A stretch of DNA of 9,089 nt from JBBQUN01 sp038212405 (GTDB lineage: Bacteria; Actinomycetota; Acidimicrobiia; Acidimicrobiales; SZUA-35): contig JBBQUN010000191.1 of the NCBI GenBank assembly GCA_038212405.1, positions 1 to 9,089 on the forward strand. Reading direction: 5' to 3'. Both the position numbers and the translations under genes were made by a program. The notes below the pieces were generated by a model. It was given only the letters and a program-made list of their open reading frames with translations. It did not search any database and had not been told where the DNA came from. Positions 1-6,300 of this stretch are shown in pieces (position 1 is the stretch's first letter; every line of letters starts with the position of its first letter).

Positions 1-293
1 GCGTCGGCCACTTCGATCCCGCGATCAGTCAAGCGGAACATTCGACGCGGTGGACCACCCGAGGCGAGGCCGGGGCGTTCGAGCGTCTCGATCAGCCCGC
101 GTTCCTCGAGTCGGTCGAGGCAGCGATAGACCGTGGAGTACGCCATGACCGGTGCGTCGATGGCACGTCCTTTGAGCTGCCTGGCGAGCAGGTAGCCGTG
201 GATTTCGATGGTGCCCTGTTGCTGGAGATGCCTCGCAGCTTGCAGGGTTCGTTGTTCATTTGGGACCAGATGGTCGACACTTCGTCGTCTCAT
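1..293 (-). CDS. PadR-family winged-helix transcriptional regulator (partial, C-terminus outside window)
   Basis: Translating the minus strand from the ATG at 293 gives 97 codons open to the window edge. The product is a winged-helix DNA-binding domain of the PadR type. The segment IHGYLLARQLKG (about residues 31-42) matches the family's HGYELAKRL-like first helices. AYSTVYRCLDRLEERGLIE (about 56-74) is the recognition helix, followed by a wing ending in RRMFRLTDRGIEVAD. PadR proteins normally repress nearby genes and respond to small ligands; the C-terminal dimerisation part is off the window. It lies 118 bp downstream of the methyltransferase on the same strand, so it may be cotranscribed with it. 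It also has a possible own -10 (TACACT, 304-309). The ligand and targets cannot be read from this sequence. Family assignment is firm; the exact start is less sure because the Shine-Dalgarno signal is weak. Confidence 0.85.
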   Translation of the reverse strand, partial: MRRRSVDHLVPNEQRTLQAARHLQQQGTIEIHGYLLARQLKGRAIDAPVMAYSTVYRCLDRLEERGLIETLERPGLASGGPPRRMFRLTDRGIEVAD

Positions 294-303
294 GACTTCA
301 AAA

Positions 304-309
304 AGTGTA
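304..309 (-). promoter_or_regulatory. Candidate -10 element (TACACT) of the PadR gene
   Basis: TACACT fits the actinobacterial TANNNT -10 pattern and ends 10 nt before the PadR ATG, which would give a transcript with almost no leader. No -35 matching TTGACA is visible at 16-18 nt spacing, so this is tentative. The rest of 294-411 holds only a short hairpin (CTCGA-CGAA-TCGAG, 337-350), too weak to call a terminator. Confidence 0.3.
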
Positions 310-411
310 TGCCTTCTCCGCCGCCCAAAGGGGATGCTCGACGAATCGAGACGGATTGTCCGCCGATCAACAACGAAACCGATGCGGATCAGCGAGTGCA
401 CAGGTCAATGG

Positions 412-1518
412 CTAACGGCGCACCTCGTAGTAGAGGTTTGCAGCATCGTCGAAGTCGTGCACGGTCAGGCTCGAAAAGCCCGCATCCGTAGTGAACGCTT
501 CGAGCTGTTTCGCGTGAAGGCCGAGCGTGCCGAGTCCAAGCCCGCCAGGTTCGGACAGCGCGGACTGCAGACAGGTCGCAATCGAGAAACCGTAGAACAG
601 CGCCAAGAGTGGATTGCGCCTGTCCTTCTCGAAGTTGCCGGTGGAGCGGATGTCTTTCACCAGCCAGGTGCTGTTGTCGGACATCGCGGCACCAATCGCT
701 TTTGCTGCCAAGTCGGGTCGTGGCATGTCGTGCAGACAGTCGAAGGTGAGGACGAGGCCGAAGCGAGGATCCGCCGGTACGTCCTCGGCCATGGCAACGA
801 CGAAGTCGATGTTGTCGAGCCCAAGTTCCCTGGCTCGAGCACGAGCGAGTCGAATGGCAGATTCCGAGGGGTCATAGCCAACGCAGTGGCTCTGCGGGAA
901 CGCCTGGGCAATCAAGCAGAGACTCAGGCCAGCGCCGCACCCGACATCGAGCACATCGATTCCTTGTTCCAACCGCTCGACCACTCCGTCGAGCGCCGGC
1001 AAGATCGTTGGAATCAAGGCCTGGCGAGACCAGGGTCCGGTCATGCGGCCCATGGCAGCAGCGGTCGCTGGGCCCTGCTGCTCGTAGGTCAGGCCGATAC
1101 CGGTGCTGAACGAGTTGGCGATGCCGTCGATCGCCTCACGTTGGGGCCCACCGCTGAAGGCGCCGGCCGAGAACGCGATCGAGTGTTCCTCGTCGGCCAG
1201 CACCGCGGCTTGGACATCGGTCAGTTCGAAGACGTGTGCGTCGGACGCGTCAGCTCGATATTCGATCAGGCCGGCAGCGGCTTGGCCGTAGAGCCATTCG
1301 CGGACGATGCGCTCATCGAAGTCGAGTGATGCAGCGAGTGTCGTGCTCGAGATCGGTCCTTGGGCGGCCATTGCCCGATAGAGACCCAACAGGTCACCAA
1401 GGTGGATCGTCAGCGACACCTGCTCGCCCATGCGATACGACCAGACTTTGAAGCTCAGGAGCTTGATCTGATCACCGATCCCCGGTTCAGCCTGCGGCCC
1501 GGTGTCGCTCGTCTTCAT
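412..1518 (-). CDS. SAM-dependent methyltransferase with N-terminal winged helix (Rv2258c-like)
   Basis: A 368-residue class I methyltransferase. Residues about 30-105 form a winged helix of the kind fused to Rv2258c-type and O-methyltransferase-like enzymes: SLTIHLGDLLGLYRAMA, then TLAASLDFDERIVREWLYGQ, then GLIEY and the wing. The Rossmann fold follows. Motif I is DVGCGAG (191-197), the acidic residue binding the SAM ribose is D216 in GYDPS, and TFDCLHDMPRP (259-268) is the post-II region. The natural acceptor is unknown; relatives include small-molecule methyltransferases and proteins annotated as regulators. I chose the ATG at 1518 because GGAGGG lies 10 nt upstream and the fold begins just after it. 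The reading frame stays open a further 118 codons upstream, but that stretch has no domain character and would overlap the divergent receiver gene. The gene runs towards PadR, 118 bp away, and is divergent from the receiver gene. Confidence 0.88.
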   Translation of the reverse strand: MKTSDTGPQAEPGIGDQIKLLSFKVWSYRMGEQVSLTIHLGDLLGLYRAMAAQGPISSTTLAASLDFDERIVREWLYGQAAAGLIEYRADASDAHVFELTDVQAAVLADEEHSIAFSAGAFSGGPQREAIDGIANSFSTGIGLTYEQQGPATAAAMGRMTGPWSRQALIPTILPALDGVVERLEQGIDVLDVGCGAGLSLCLIAQAFPQSHCVGYDPSESAIRLARARARELGLDNIDFVVAMAEDVPADPRFGLVLTFDCLHDMPRPDLAAKAIGAAMSDNSTWLVKDIRSTGNFEKDRRNPLLALFYGFSIATCLQSALSEPGGLGLGTLGLHAKQLEAFTTDAGFSSLTVHDFDDAANLYYEVRR

Positions 1519-1528
1519 CGCTGTGGTT

Positions 1529-1534
1529 CCCTCC
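1529..1534 (-). promoter_or_regulatory. Ribosome binding site of the methyltransferase gene
   Basis: GGAGGG on the minus strand lies 10 nt before the ATG at 1518. It decides the start: it excludes the much longer open frame that continues to 1872. Confidence 0.7.
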
Positions 1535-1553
1535 GGCGGATTGCGGTCGCCGC

Positions 1554-1559
1554 ACCGTA
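1554..1559 (-). promoter_or_regulatory. Candidate -10 element (TACGGT) of the methyltransferase gene
   Basis: TACGGT matches TANNNT and lies 35 nt before the methyltransferase ATG, leaving room for a short leader carrying GGAGGG. A poor -35 (TTGGGT) sits 19 nt upstream. The 1519-1604 gap is the shared divergent region with the receiver gene, for which I see no convincing promoter or ribosome site. Confidence 0.3.
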
Positions 1560-1604
1560 GTTGATTGAAGCAAACTTGACCCAAGAATCTGGCGAACGGT
1601 GCCG

Positions 1605-2066
1605 ATGACCCGTCAGATGCTGCCTCACGGATGCCCGCCGAACCAGTCCGAAGGTCCCATCGACGTGCTCGTCGTCGACGACGACCCGCTGTGGCGGCGG
1701 TATCTGGCGCATCGACTCCAGCTCGTTGGATTCGCCGTTCGAACAAGCGTCGATGGTCCGGGGTTGCGATCGGCACTTCACCACCTCGTGCCCAACGTCG
1801 TGGTGCTGAGTCTCGTGGTGCGCAACGAGAGCGGACTCGAACTGTGTCGCGAGCTCCGGTCTGTTCCGGCAACGGCCGACCTCGCCATCATCGTGACGAG
1901 TGCGACGAACTCGAGCGCAGTGTCGGCCCGCGTCGACGAGGTCCGAGCGCTCGCCGCCGGAGCAACACAGTTCCTCCCCAAGACTCGATCGATCGAACCG
2001 CTTGTTCGAGCAATCGAGGAGGCAACCAACACCATGGGCGTGTCGCCACCGGGTGCGCTGTGGTGA
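1605..2066 (+). CDS. Stand-alone receiver-domain protein lacking the phosphoacceptor Asp
   Basis: A 153-residue protein that is a single CheY-like receiver fold with no output domain. The first strand and acidic pocket read IDVLVVDDDP (D25-D27). Strand 3 reads VVVLSLVVRNESGLELCREL. The spacing to the conserved G of the beta3-alpha3 loop (eight residues, as in CheY D57 to G65) puts Ser69 where the phosphorylated Asp should be. The switch Thr (T98, in AIIVTSA) and the conserved Lys (K126, in FLPK) are present. Known atypical receivers with this change cannot be phosphorylated at that site and act through protein contacts or ligands; that this one does so is inference. No kinase or regulator gene adjoins it. 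A GTG at 1599 and an ATG at 1617 are alternative starts, none with a good Shine-Dalgarno sequence. Its stop lies one base from the stop of the convergent SWIM gene. Confidence 0.8.
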   Translation: MTRQMLPHGCPPNQSEGPIDVLVVDDDPLWRRYLAHRLQLVGFAVRTSVDGPGLRSALHHLVPNVVVLSLVVRNESGLELCRELRSVPATADLAIIVTSATNSSAVSARVDEVRALAAGATQFLPKTRSIEPLVRAIEEATNTMGVSPPGALW

Positions 2067-2067
2067 G

Positions 2068-3156
2068 TCAGTAGCCGATCGGATCGCTCGACAGGAGCGA
2101 TTCGGGGTCATCGACCGGACCGTCGGTGAGTACCCAGCGGCCCGAACGCTTCTCGAAGCGGAGCCAAAGGGCTCGGCCATCGTGATCGACTCGGCGAAGC
2201 TGGGTATCGCCAGCCACACGACGAGTGTCGAGCGGGCTCACGTGCGAGCGGACTCCAACGCTGCCGGCGATCTCCCACGCGCTCGCTCGGGCGCTCAGTT
2301 CTCGAGCCGATACGCCGGAGTTCTCGGCCAGGCGCTTGCGGTCCTTGGGGGCGGGGAACGCGTGGGCGAGTCTCGCAAGATCACTGATCGGGTCGAGGTC
2401 GAGCCAGCTCGGGCTGCCTTCGCTGATGATGCCGGCCGCTCTTCTGATCAAATCGGTGCCGAGGAACCCGAGCCCCGCAGCGGTGAACGGTGCTGTCGAC
2501 GGCGGAGCGCCCCACGTGGGGGTTCGTCCCGGCTCGATCGGATCATCGCCGATGACCGGCAGCGGCCGGTGTGGGCGCAGCCATGCCCGCGAGGCGAGCT
2601 CGTCGATTCCGTCACTCCCGAAGGCGTTGGGGCGCCGGGATTCGAGCGCGGCGATGATCTCCTGCCGATCGCGACCGCGTAGCGACAGAAGCAACATCGG
2701 GTCATCGTCGATGGCGTCGGCAACGGCAACCAGCGCGCCGGCAACGTGTTTGCAAGGGCTGGACCAGCCGGCGCAATCGCATGTGGTGGTGACCTCGCCG
2801 GGTGTCGGCAACAATTCGATGCCGAGCACTCGAAGGTCGTCGTCGAAGGAGGCGTCGAGCGTCCCACCGGCCAGGGCCGCGGATCGCGCAGGGCTACTCG
2901 AGACATGGTCGAGCAGCGTGTCCCACACCGTGTCGTCGAAGACGGGCGTTTGCAGGGTCGTGTGATAACGGCGACGTGGCCCGGCCGTGACGGCCACGTG
3001 CGCTCCGCCCGGTTTGATGTGCACGTCGGGTTCGGCGTGGGCTCGAGCAACTCGCTCACCAACCGACAGAGCACTGAGTCCGAACCGTGGATCTCGTTCG
3101 AGCGCTTCGATCCACCGCTGGCCCCAAACAGCCGACGTTCGATTGGTGTCGCTCAT
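2068..3156 (-). CDS. SWIM zinc-finger protein, partner of the SNF2 ATPase
   Basis: A 362-residue protein with the SWIM zinc-binding signature C-x-C-x6-C-x-H: C126, C128, C135 and H137, in the segment TTCDCAGWSSPCKHVAGAL. SWIM domains bind zinc and are thought to contact DNA or proteins. The N-terminal part, starting WGQRWIEALE, is the arrangement usual for actinobacterial and other bacterial SWIM proteins encoded beside SNF2 helicases. The C-terminal 180 residues have no motif I recognise; they end in a segment rich in basic and aromatic residues (ALWLRFEKRSGRWVL) followed by an acidic tail. Its ATG overlaps the TGA of the SNF2 gene (ATGA), which indicates translational coupling and a stoichiometric partner role. 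The function of the pair is inferred from this pairing rather than from known biochemistry. Confidence 0.85.
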   Translation of the reverse strand: MSDTNRTSAVWGQRWIEALERDPRFGLSALSVGERVARAHAEPDVHIKPGGAHVAVTAGPRRRYHTTLQTPVFDDTVWDTLLDHVSSSPARSAALAGGTLDASFDDDLRVLGIELLPTPGEVTTTCDCAGWSSPCKHVAGALVAVADAIDDDPMLLLSLRGRDRQEIIAALESRRPNAFGSDGIDELASRAWLRPHRPLPVIGDDPIEPGRTPTWGAPPSTAPFTAAGLGFLGTDLIRRAAGIISEGSPSWLDLDPISDLARLAHAFPAPKDRKRLAENSGVSARELSARASAWEIAGSVGVRSHVSPLDTRRVAGDTQLRRVDHDGRALWLRFEKRSGRWVLTDGPVDDPESLLSSDPIGY

Positions 3157-6100
3157 GGTGTGGACCCGCTCTCGGTCACTGCCTGATCGATCGCCGGCGC
3201 GGCGCCGAGGACGTCACGGTCGCCCACGTTACCGTCGGCCTCATCACTGTCGGCCTCATCGCTGTCGGCCTCATCGCTGTCGGCCTCATCGCTGTCGACC
3301 TCATCACTGTCGAACGCATCACCGTCGACCTCATCACTGTCGAACGCATCGCTGCGGTACGCATCGCCGCTCAACGACACCAGTCGAGCCAGGTCATCGT
3401 CGCTCAGCTGCGAGATCCACTCCTCGCCCGAGCCGACAACGGCATCGGCCAACCCCCGTTTCTCGTCGAGCATCGTGGCGATGCGATCCTCGATCGTGCC
3501 TTCACAGATGAGCCGGTGGATCTGCACGGGACGGGTCTGGCCGATTCGCCACGCCCGATCGCTCGCTTGATCCTCGACCGCAGGGTTCCACCAGCGGTCG
3601 TAATGCATCACATGGGTCGCGGCGGTGAGGTTGAGGCCGACGCCCCCGGCCCGAAGCGAAATGATGAACACGTCGGCCTCGCCGTTCTGGAAGGCGGCGA
3701 CACGTGCGTCACGCTCGGGCAGCGACAACCCACCGTGAAGGACGAGGGTGCGGAACCCGAGTTGGCGCCAGTAGGAATCGAGGAGTTCGGCCATCGCCAC
3801 GTACTGCGTGAAGACGAGCGCCGCATCGGATTCGTCACGGATGACCTCGAGGAGCTCGGTGGCGGCGGTGAGCTTGCCAGAGCGGCGGGGAAGCGGCCCG
3901 GTCTCGCCCAGGAAGTGAGCCGGGTGGTTGCAGACCTGCTTGAGTCGCGTGACGAGGGTGAGCACGAGGCCGCGACGGGCGAAGCCTTCGCTGCCGGCGA
4001 TGTTGGCCATCGTCTCGTCGACAACGGCCCGATACAGCGCGGCCTGTTCGACCGTGAGCGGCACGATCTCGTTGGTCTCGGTCTTCGGAGGCAGATCGGG
4101 GGCAATGTCGGGGTCGGTCTTGCGTCGGCGCAGGAGGAACGGACGAAGGATCTGATTGAGGCGTTCGGCTTCGACGGGATCTCGGTCTCGTTCGATGGCC
4201 GTTGCGATTTCGCTGCGGAATCGTTCGATGGGTCCGAGTAGTCCCGGTGTCGTCCAGTCGAGGATCGCCCACAAGTCGGTGAGCTGGTTCTGGACTGGGG
4301 TGCCGGTGAGGGCAAGGCGTGTGGAGTTGCGCCCAATCGCTCGCATCGCCCTGGCCGTGTGGGAGTTCGGGTTCTTGATCGCCTGCGCCTCGTCGGTGAT
4401 GACAACACCCCAGTCGGTATCGGCCAGCGTCGAGCGGTCTCGCCGGGCAACCCCGTAGGTGGTGAGCACGACGTCGCTGGGCCGGACACCGTCATTGGGC
4501 AGGGTTCTCGTTGCACCGTGGTAGCGAATGACTCGTAGGTCCGGCGCGAAGCGTTTGATTTCACGCTCCCAGTTGCCAACGACCGACGCAGGGCAGATCA
4601 CGAGCATCGGCTTGTGGCGATCGGCGTCGTCGCTGGCAAGTCTGGTGAGGTGGAGCGCGATGACTTGCACGGTCTTGCCGAGACCCATGTCGTCGGCGAG
4701 GATCCCGCCGAGCCCGAGTCGGTCCATTTCATCGAGCCAAGCGAGGCCGCGCTCTTGGTAGGGCCGGAGTGTTCCTTGGAGTGCCACCGGGGCTGCGAGG
4801 TTCTCGACCGACTCGATCGAGCGGAGGCGAGCAGCAAGGTCGTGCAACGGGCGAAGTTCGGAAACATCGATGCTGTAGCCGTCGATGATCAGCTCGGATC
4901 CGAGTGCTGCGGCCACCGCCGAGGTGGCAGCGATCGCTCGGCGCTCTCTCATACGCGTGATCGAGCGATCGTCGAGCTTGATCCATTGGCCACGAAGGCG
5001 GATGAGCGATCGCTTGGATCGTGCGAGTTCTGCGAGTTCGGTGTCGGTGAGTTGTTCGCCGTCGAGCGACCCTTCCCACTGGAGTTCGAGCAGCGAACCC
5101 AGGTCGAGGCGGGACCCGCTCAACGACGTCGGGGCACCGACGAGTACGGGCCGGAACGACAGAGCAGCGAACAAGTCATTCGGCGCAAGGACAGACAAGC
5201 CAACGGCTCCGAGCCGGTTCGCCACTGGTCCGAGGAGTTCATCGACCTCGTCGTCGTCGAGGAGCAACTCGTTGGGACGATCGGTTTCGAGGAACCGCGC
5301 AATCGGTGTCCACACCTTGGCCGCTCGTCGAAGGGTCGAGATCAGCTCCGCTTCTGCAGCGGACAGCCGTTCGCGTATTCGAGGTGGCGCTTCCCAGAGA
5401 GCCCCAACGGGTAGAACGACCGTTGGGTCGTCTCGATGTTGAAAGGCGAGCGATGCAGTGAAGTCGCCGCTGGGATCGAGTGGGGAGGGCGGCCGAAGCC
5501 GCATCGTGATCAGCGGGGCACGGTCGCCGGCGAGTCCCTGATACGACTCGATCGCCGCTCGGGCATCGATCGTGACGGGTCGAGTGGTGGCGAAGGCATC
5601 ATGGCCAACGGCCTGCGGTGCTGCGCTGGTCCGGGCAAGTGTGTCGGCAACGGCATCGGCAATGGCTTCGACCGTGTGACGTCCGGTCGGAATCAGCGGT
5701 GTGTCACGTCCGTCGGCATCGGTGGACATGCGAGCAATCGTGGCGCGGCCAGCCGCAGGGTAGGCATCGGCGATGGCCTCGAACTGGCTGCGAGCCTTGG
5801 CGGGCAAGGGTCCGAGCTGCCAGGTGTCTCGGCCACTTGGTGTGAGTCCGGGTCGGATGGCGCCGTTCGCGATCTCGGTGAGCGCCCAGCGCACCGCTGT
5901 GGCGAGTGCGGCAACCGAGGCGCTGGCGGTAGCGAGGTCGATCCGGACCAGCGAGTCGATCGCCCTGGAGAACGAGATCCGTTTGACCGCGGCGTCAGAA
6001 GCGACGACCCGATCATCGATCGGGAGGGCCAAACGGATCGAGGCGTCGGCGTCGGCCAGCAGTTGGGTGGGGTGCCAGGCCGCCAACCAACTCGAACGCG

Positions 6101-6179
6101 GCGGGTCCGACAACACAAACGTGACCTCGATGTCAGCAGTGCCAAAGAGGTCTGCCACTGGGTCGGTCACGGCGCGCAT
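3153..6179 (-). CDS. SNF2-family DNA-dependent ATPase (HelZ-like)
   Basis: A 1008-residue SNF2 ATPase. Residues 1 to about 460 are the bacterial SNF2-associated N-terminal region; the ATPase core starts at LRPYQERGLAWL (471-482). Motif I is DMGLGKT (497-503), motif II DEAQ (596-599), motif III LTGTP (624-628), motif V SLRAGGVGLNLTAA (841-854) and motif VI QASDRAWRIGQ (871-881). All catalytic motifs look intact. Such enzymes translocate on double-stranded DNA using ATP and remodel DNA-bound proteins; the substrate here is unknown. After the core (about 935) comes a 40-residue acidic array of SDEAD/SDEVD/SDAFD/GDAFD pentapeptides (943-982; 22 of 40 residues are D or E), then a short tail. This array is unusual and encoded by a DNA minisatellite. 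The gene is first in a two-gene unit with the SWIM gene. TAGCCT ends 7 nt before the ATG, suggesting a leaderless transcript. Confidence 0.95.
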   Translation of the reverse strand: MRAVTDPVADLFGTADIEVTFVLSDPPRSSWLAAWHPTQLLADADASIRLALPIDDRVVASDAAVKRISFSRAIDSLVRIDLATASASVAALATAVRWALTEIANGAIRPGLTPSGRDTWQLGPLPAKARSQFEAIADAYPAAGRATIARMSTDADGRDTPLIPTGRHTVEAIADAVADTLARTSAAPQAVGHDAFATTRPVTIDARAAIESYQGLAGDRAPLITMRLRPPSPLDPSGDFTASLAFQHRDDPTVVLPVGALWEAPPRIRERLSAAEAELISTLRRAAKVWTPIARFLETDRPNELLLDDDEVDELLGPVANRLGAVGLSVLAPNDLFAALSFRPVLVGAPTSLSGSRLDLGSLLELQWEGSLDGEQLTDTELAELARSKRSLIRLRGQWIKLDDRSITRMRERRAIAATSAVAAALGSELIIDGYSIDVSELRPLHDLAARLRSIESVENLAAPVALQGTLRPYQERGLAWLDEMDRLGLGGILADDMGLGKTVQVIALHLTRLASDDADRHKPMLVICPASVVGNWEREIKRFAPDLRVIRYHGATRTLPNDGVRPSDVVLTTYGVARRDRSTLADTDWGVVITDEAQAIKNPNSHTARAMRAIGRNSTRLALTGTPVQNQLTDLWAILDWTTPGLLGPIERFRSEIATAIERDRDPVEAERLNQILRPFLLRRRKTDPDIAPDLPPKTETNEIVPLTVEQAALYRAVVDETMANIAGSEGFARRGLVLTLVTRLKQVCNHPAHFLGETGPLPRRSGKLTAATELLEVIRDESDAALVFTQYVAMAELLDSYWRQLGFRTLVLHGGLSLPERDARVAAFQNGEADVFIISLRAGGVGLNLTAATHVMHYDRWWNPAVEDQASDRAWRIGQTRPVQIHRLICEGTIEDRIATMLDEKRGLADAVVGSGEEWISQLSDDDLARLVSLSGDAYRSDAFDSDEVDGDAFDSDEVDSDEADSDEADSDEADSDEADGNVGDRDVLGAAPAIDQAVTESGSTP
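3234..3353. repeat. 15-bp coding minisatellite, eight units, in the SNF2 tail
   Basis: Eight consecutive 15-bp units (plus-strand consensus GTCGGCCTCATCGCT). Units 2-4 (3249-3293) are identical. Units 5-6 and 7-8 form a 30-bp higher-order duplication (3294-3323 and 3324-3353) differing at two positions. A diverged ninth unit follows (3354-3368, encoding GDAYR). Because the period is a multiple of three, copy-number changes keep the SNF2 reading frame and only lengthen or shorten its acidic tail. Confidence 0.92.
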
Positions 6180-6186
6180 CCTGACC

Positions 6187-6192
6187 AGGCTA
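6187..6192 (-). promoter_or_regulatory. Candidate -10 element (TAGCCT) of the SNF2-SWIM operon
   Basis: On the minus strand TAGCCT is followed by 7 nt and then the SNF2 ATG at 6179. This spacing places the transcription start at or next to the ATG, as in the leaderless transcripts common in actinobacteria. No Shine-Dalgarno sequence at a useful distance and no -35 are visible. The element overlaps the AGGCA arm of an inverted repeat at 6192-6206. Confidence 0.4.
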
Positions 6193-6227
6193 GGCAGTCA
6201 ATGCCTCTTTCGGGTTTGACCGAAACC
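6192..6227. repeat. Two short inverted repeats in the SNF2 / DUF4214 divergent region
   Basis: AGGCA-gtcaa-TGCCT (6192-6206) and GGTTT-gaccg-AAACC (6213-6227) have the same design: 5-bp arms and a 5-nt centre, with starts 21 bp apart, about two helical turns. The first overlaps the candidate SNF2 -10. They could be a pair of operator sites on one DNA face, but their sequences differ and short arms like these also arise by chance. Confidence 0.25.
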
Positions 6228-6269
6228 GGCGGCGGCGGCTGGGTCGTCGCCATGCCGGCAGGGTCGGGC

Positions 6270-6275
6270 TAGTCT
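6270..6275 (+). promoter_or_regulatory. Candidate -10 element (TAGTCT) of the DUF4214 gene
   Basis: TAGTCT lies 25 nt before the ATG at 6301 and would start a transcript around 6282 with a short leader carrying GAGGGG. The same heptamer CTAGTCT precedes the gene starting at 8913. No clear -35 is seen. Confidence 0.4.
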
Positions 6276-6288
6276 CGAGTGAGGCAAT

Positions 6289-6294
6289 GAGGGG
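6289..6294 (+). promoter_or_regulatory. Ribosome binding site of the DUF4214 gene
   Basis: GAGGGG lies 6 nt before the ATG at 6301. It supports this start in a frame that has a stop at 6280-6282 and no other in-frame ATG until codon 42. Confidence 0.55.
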
Positions 6295-6300
6295 TGTGGC

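Noticed and set aside
208..1329. Long plus-strand open frame opposite the methyltransferase
   Set aside because: Composition is low-complexity and it has no domain, while the minus strand here carries clear methyltransferase motifs. It is a shadow of high-GC coding sequence.
1519..1872. 118-codon N-terminal extension of the methyltransferase frame
   Set aside because: It is rich in Arg and Ala without domain character, it is antisense to the receiver gene, and GGAGGG marks the start at 1518.
1515..2219. Minus-strand frame of 234 codons opposite the receiver gene
   Set aside because: No recognisable domain; the plus strand encodes a convincing receiver fold and the SWIM gene uses another minus frame.
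3087..4241. Plus-strand frame of 384 codons containing LITVGLIAVGLIAV-like repeats
   Set aside because: The repeats are the complement of the SNF2 minisatellite and the rest is antisense to helicase motifs V and VI.
2068..6179. Defence system of the DISARM type, which includes an SNF2-like helicase
   Set aside because: No DISARM methyltransferase, DUF1998, phospholipase D or other defence component is adjacent; a SWIM partner fits the general HelZ-like pair better. The methyltransferase at 412-1518 is not of a DNA-modifying type.
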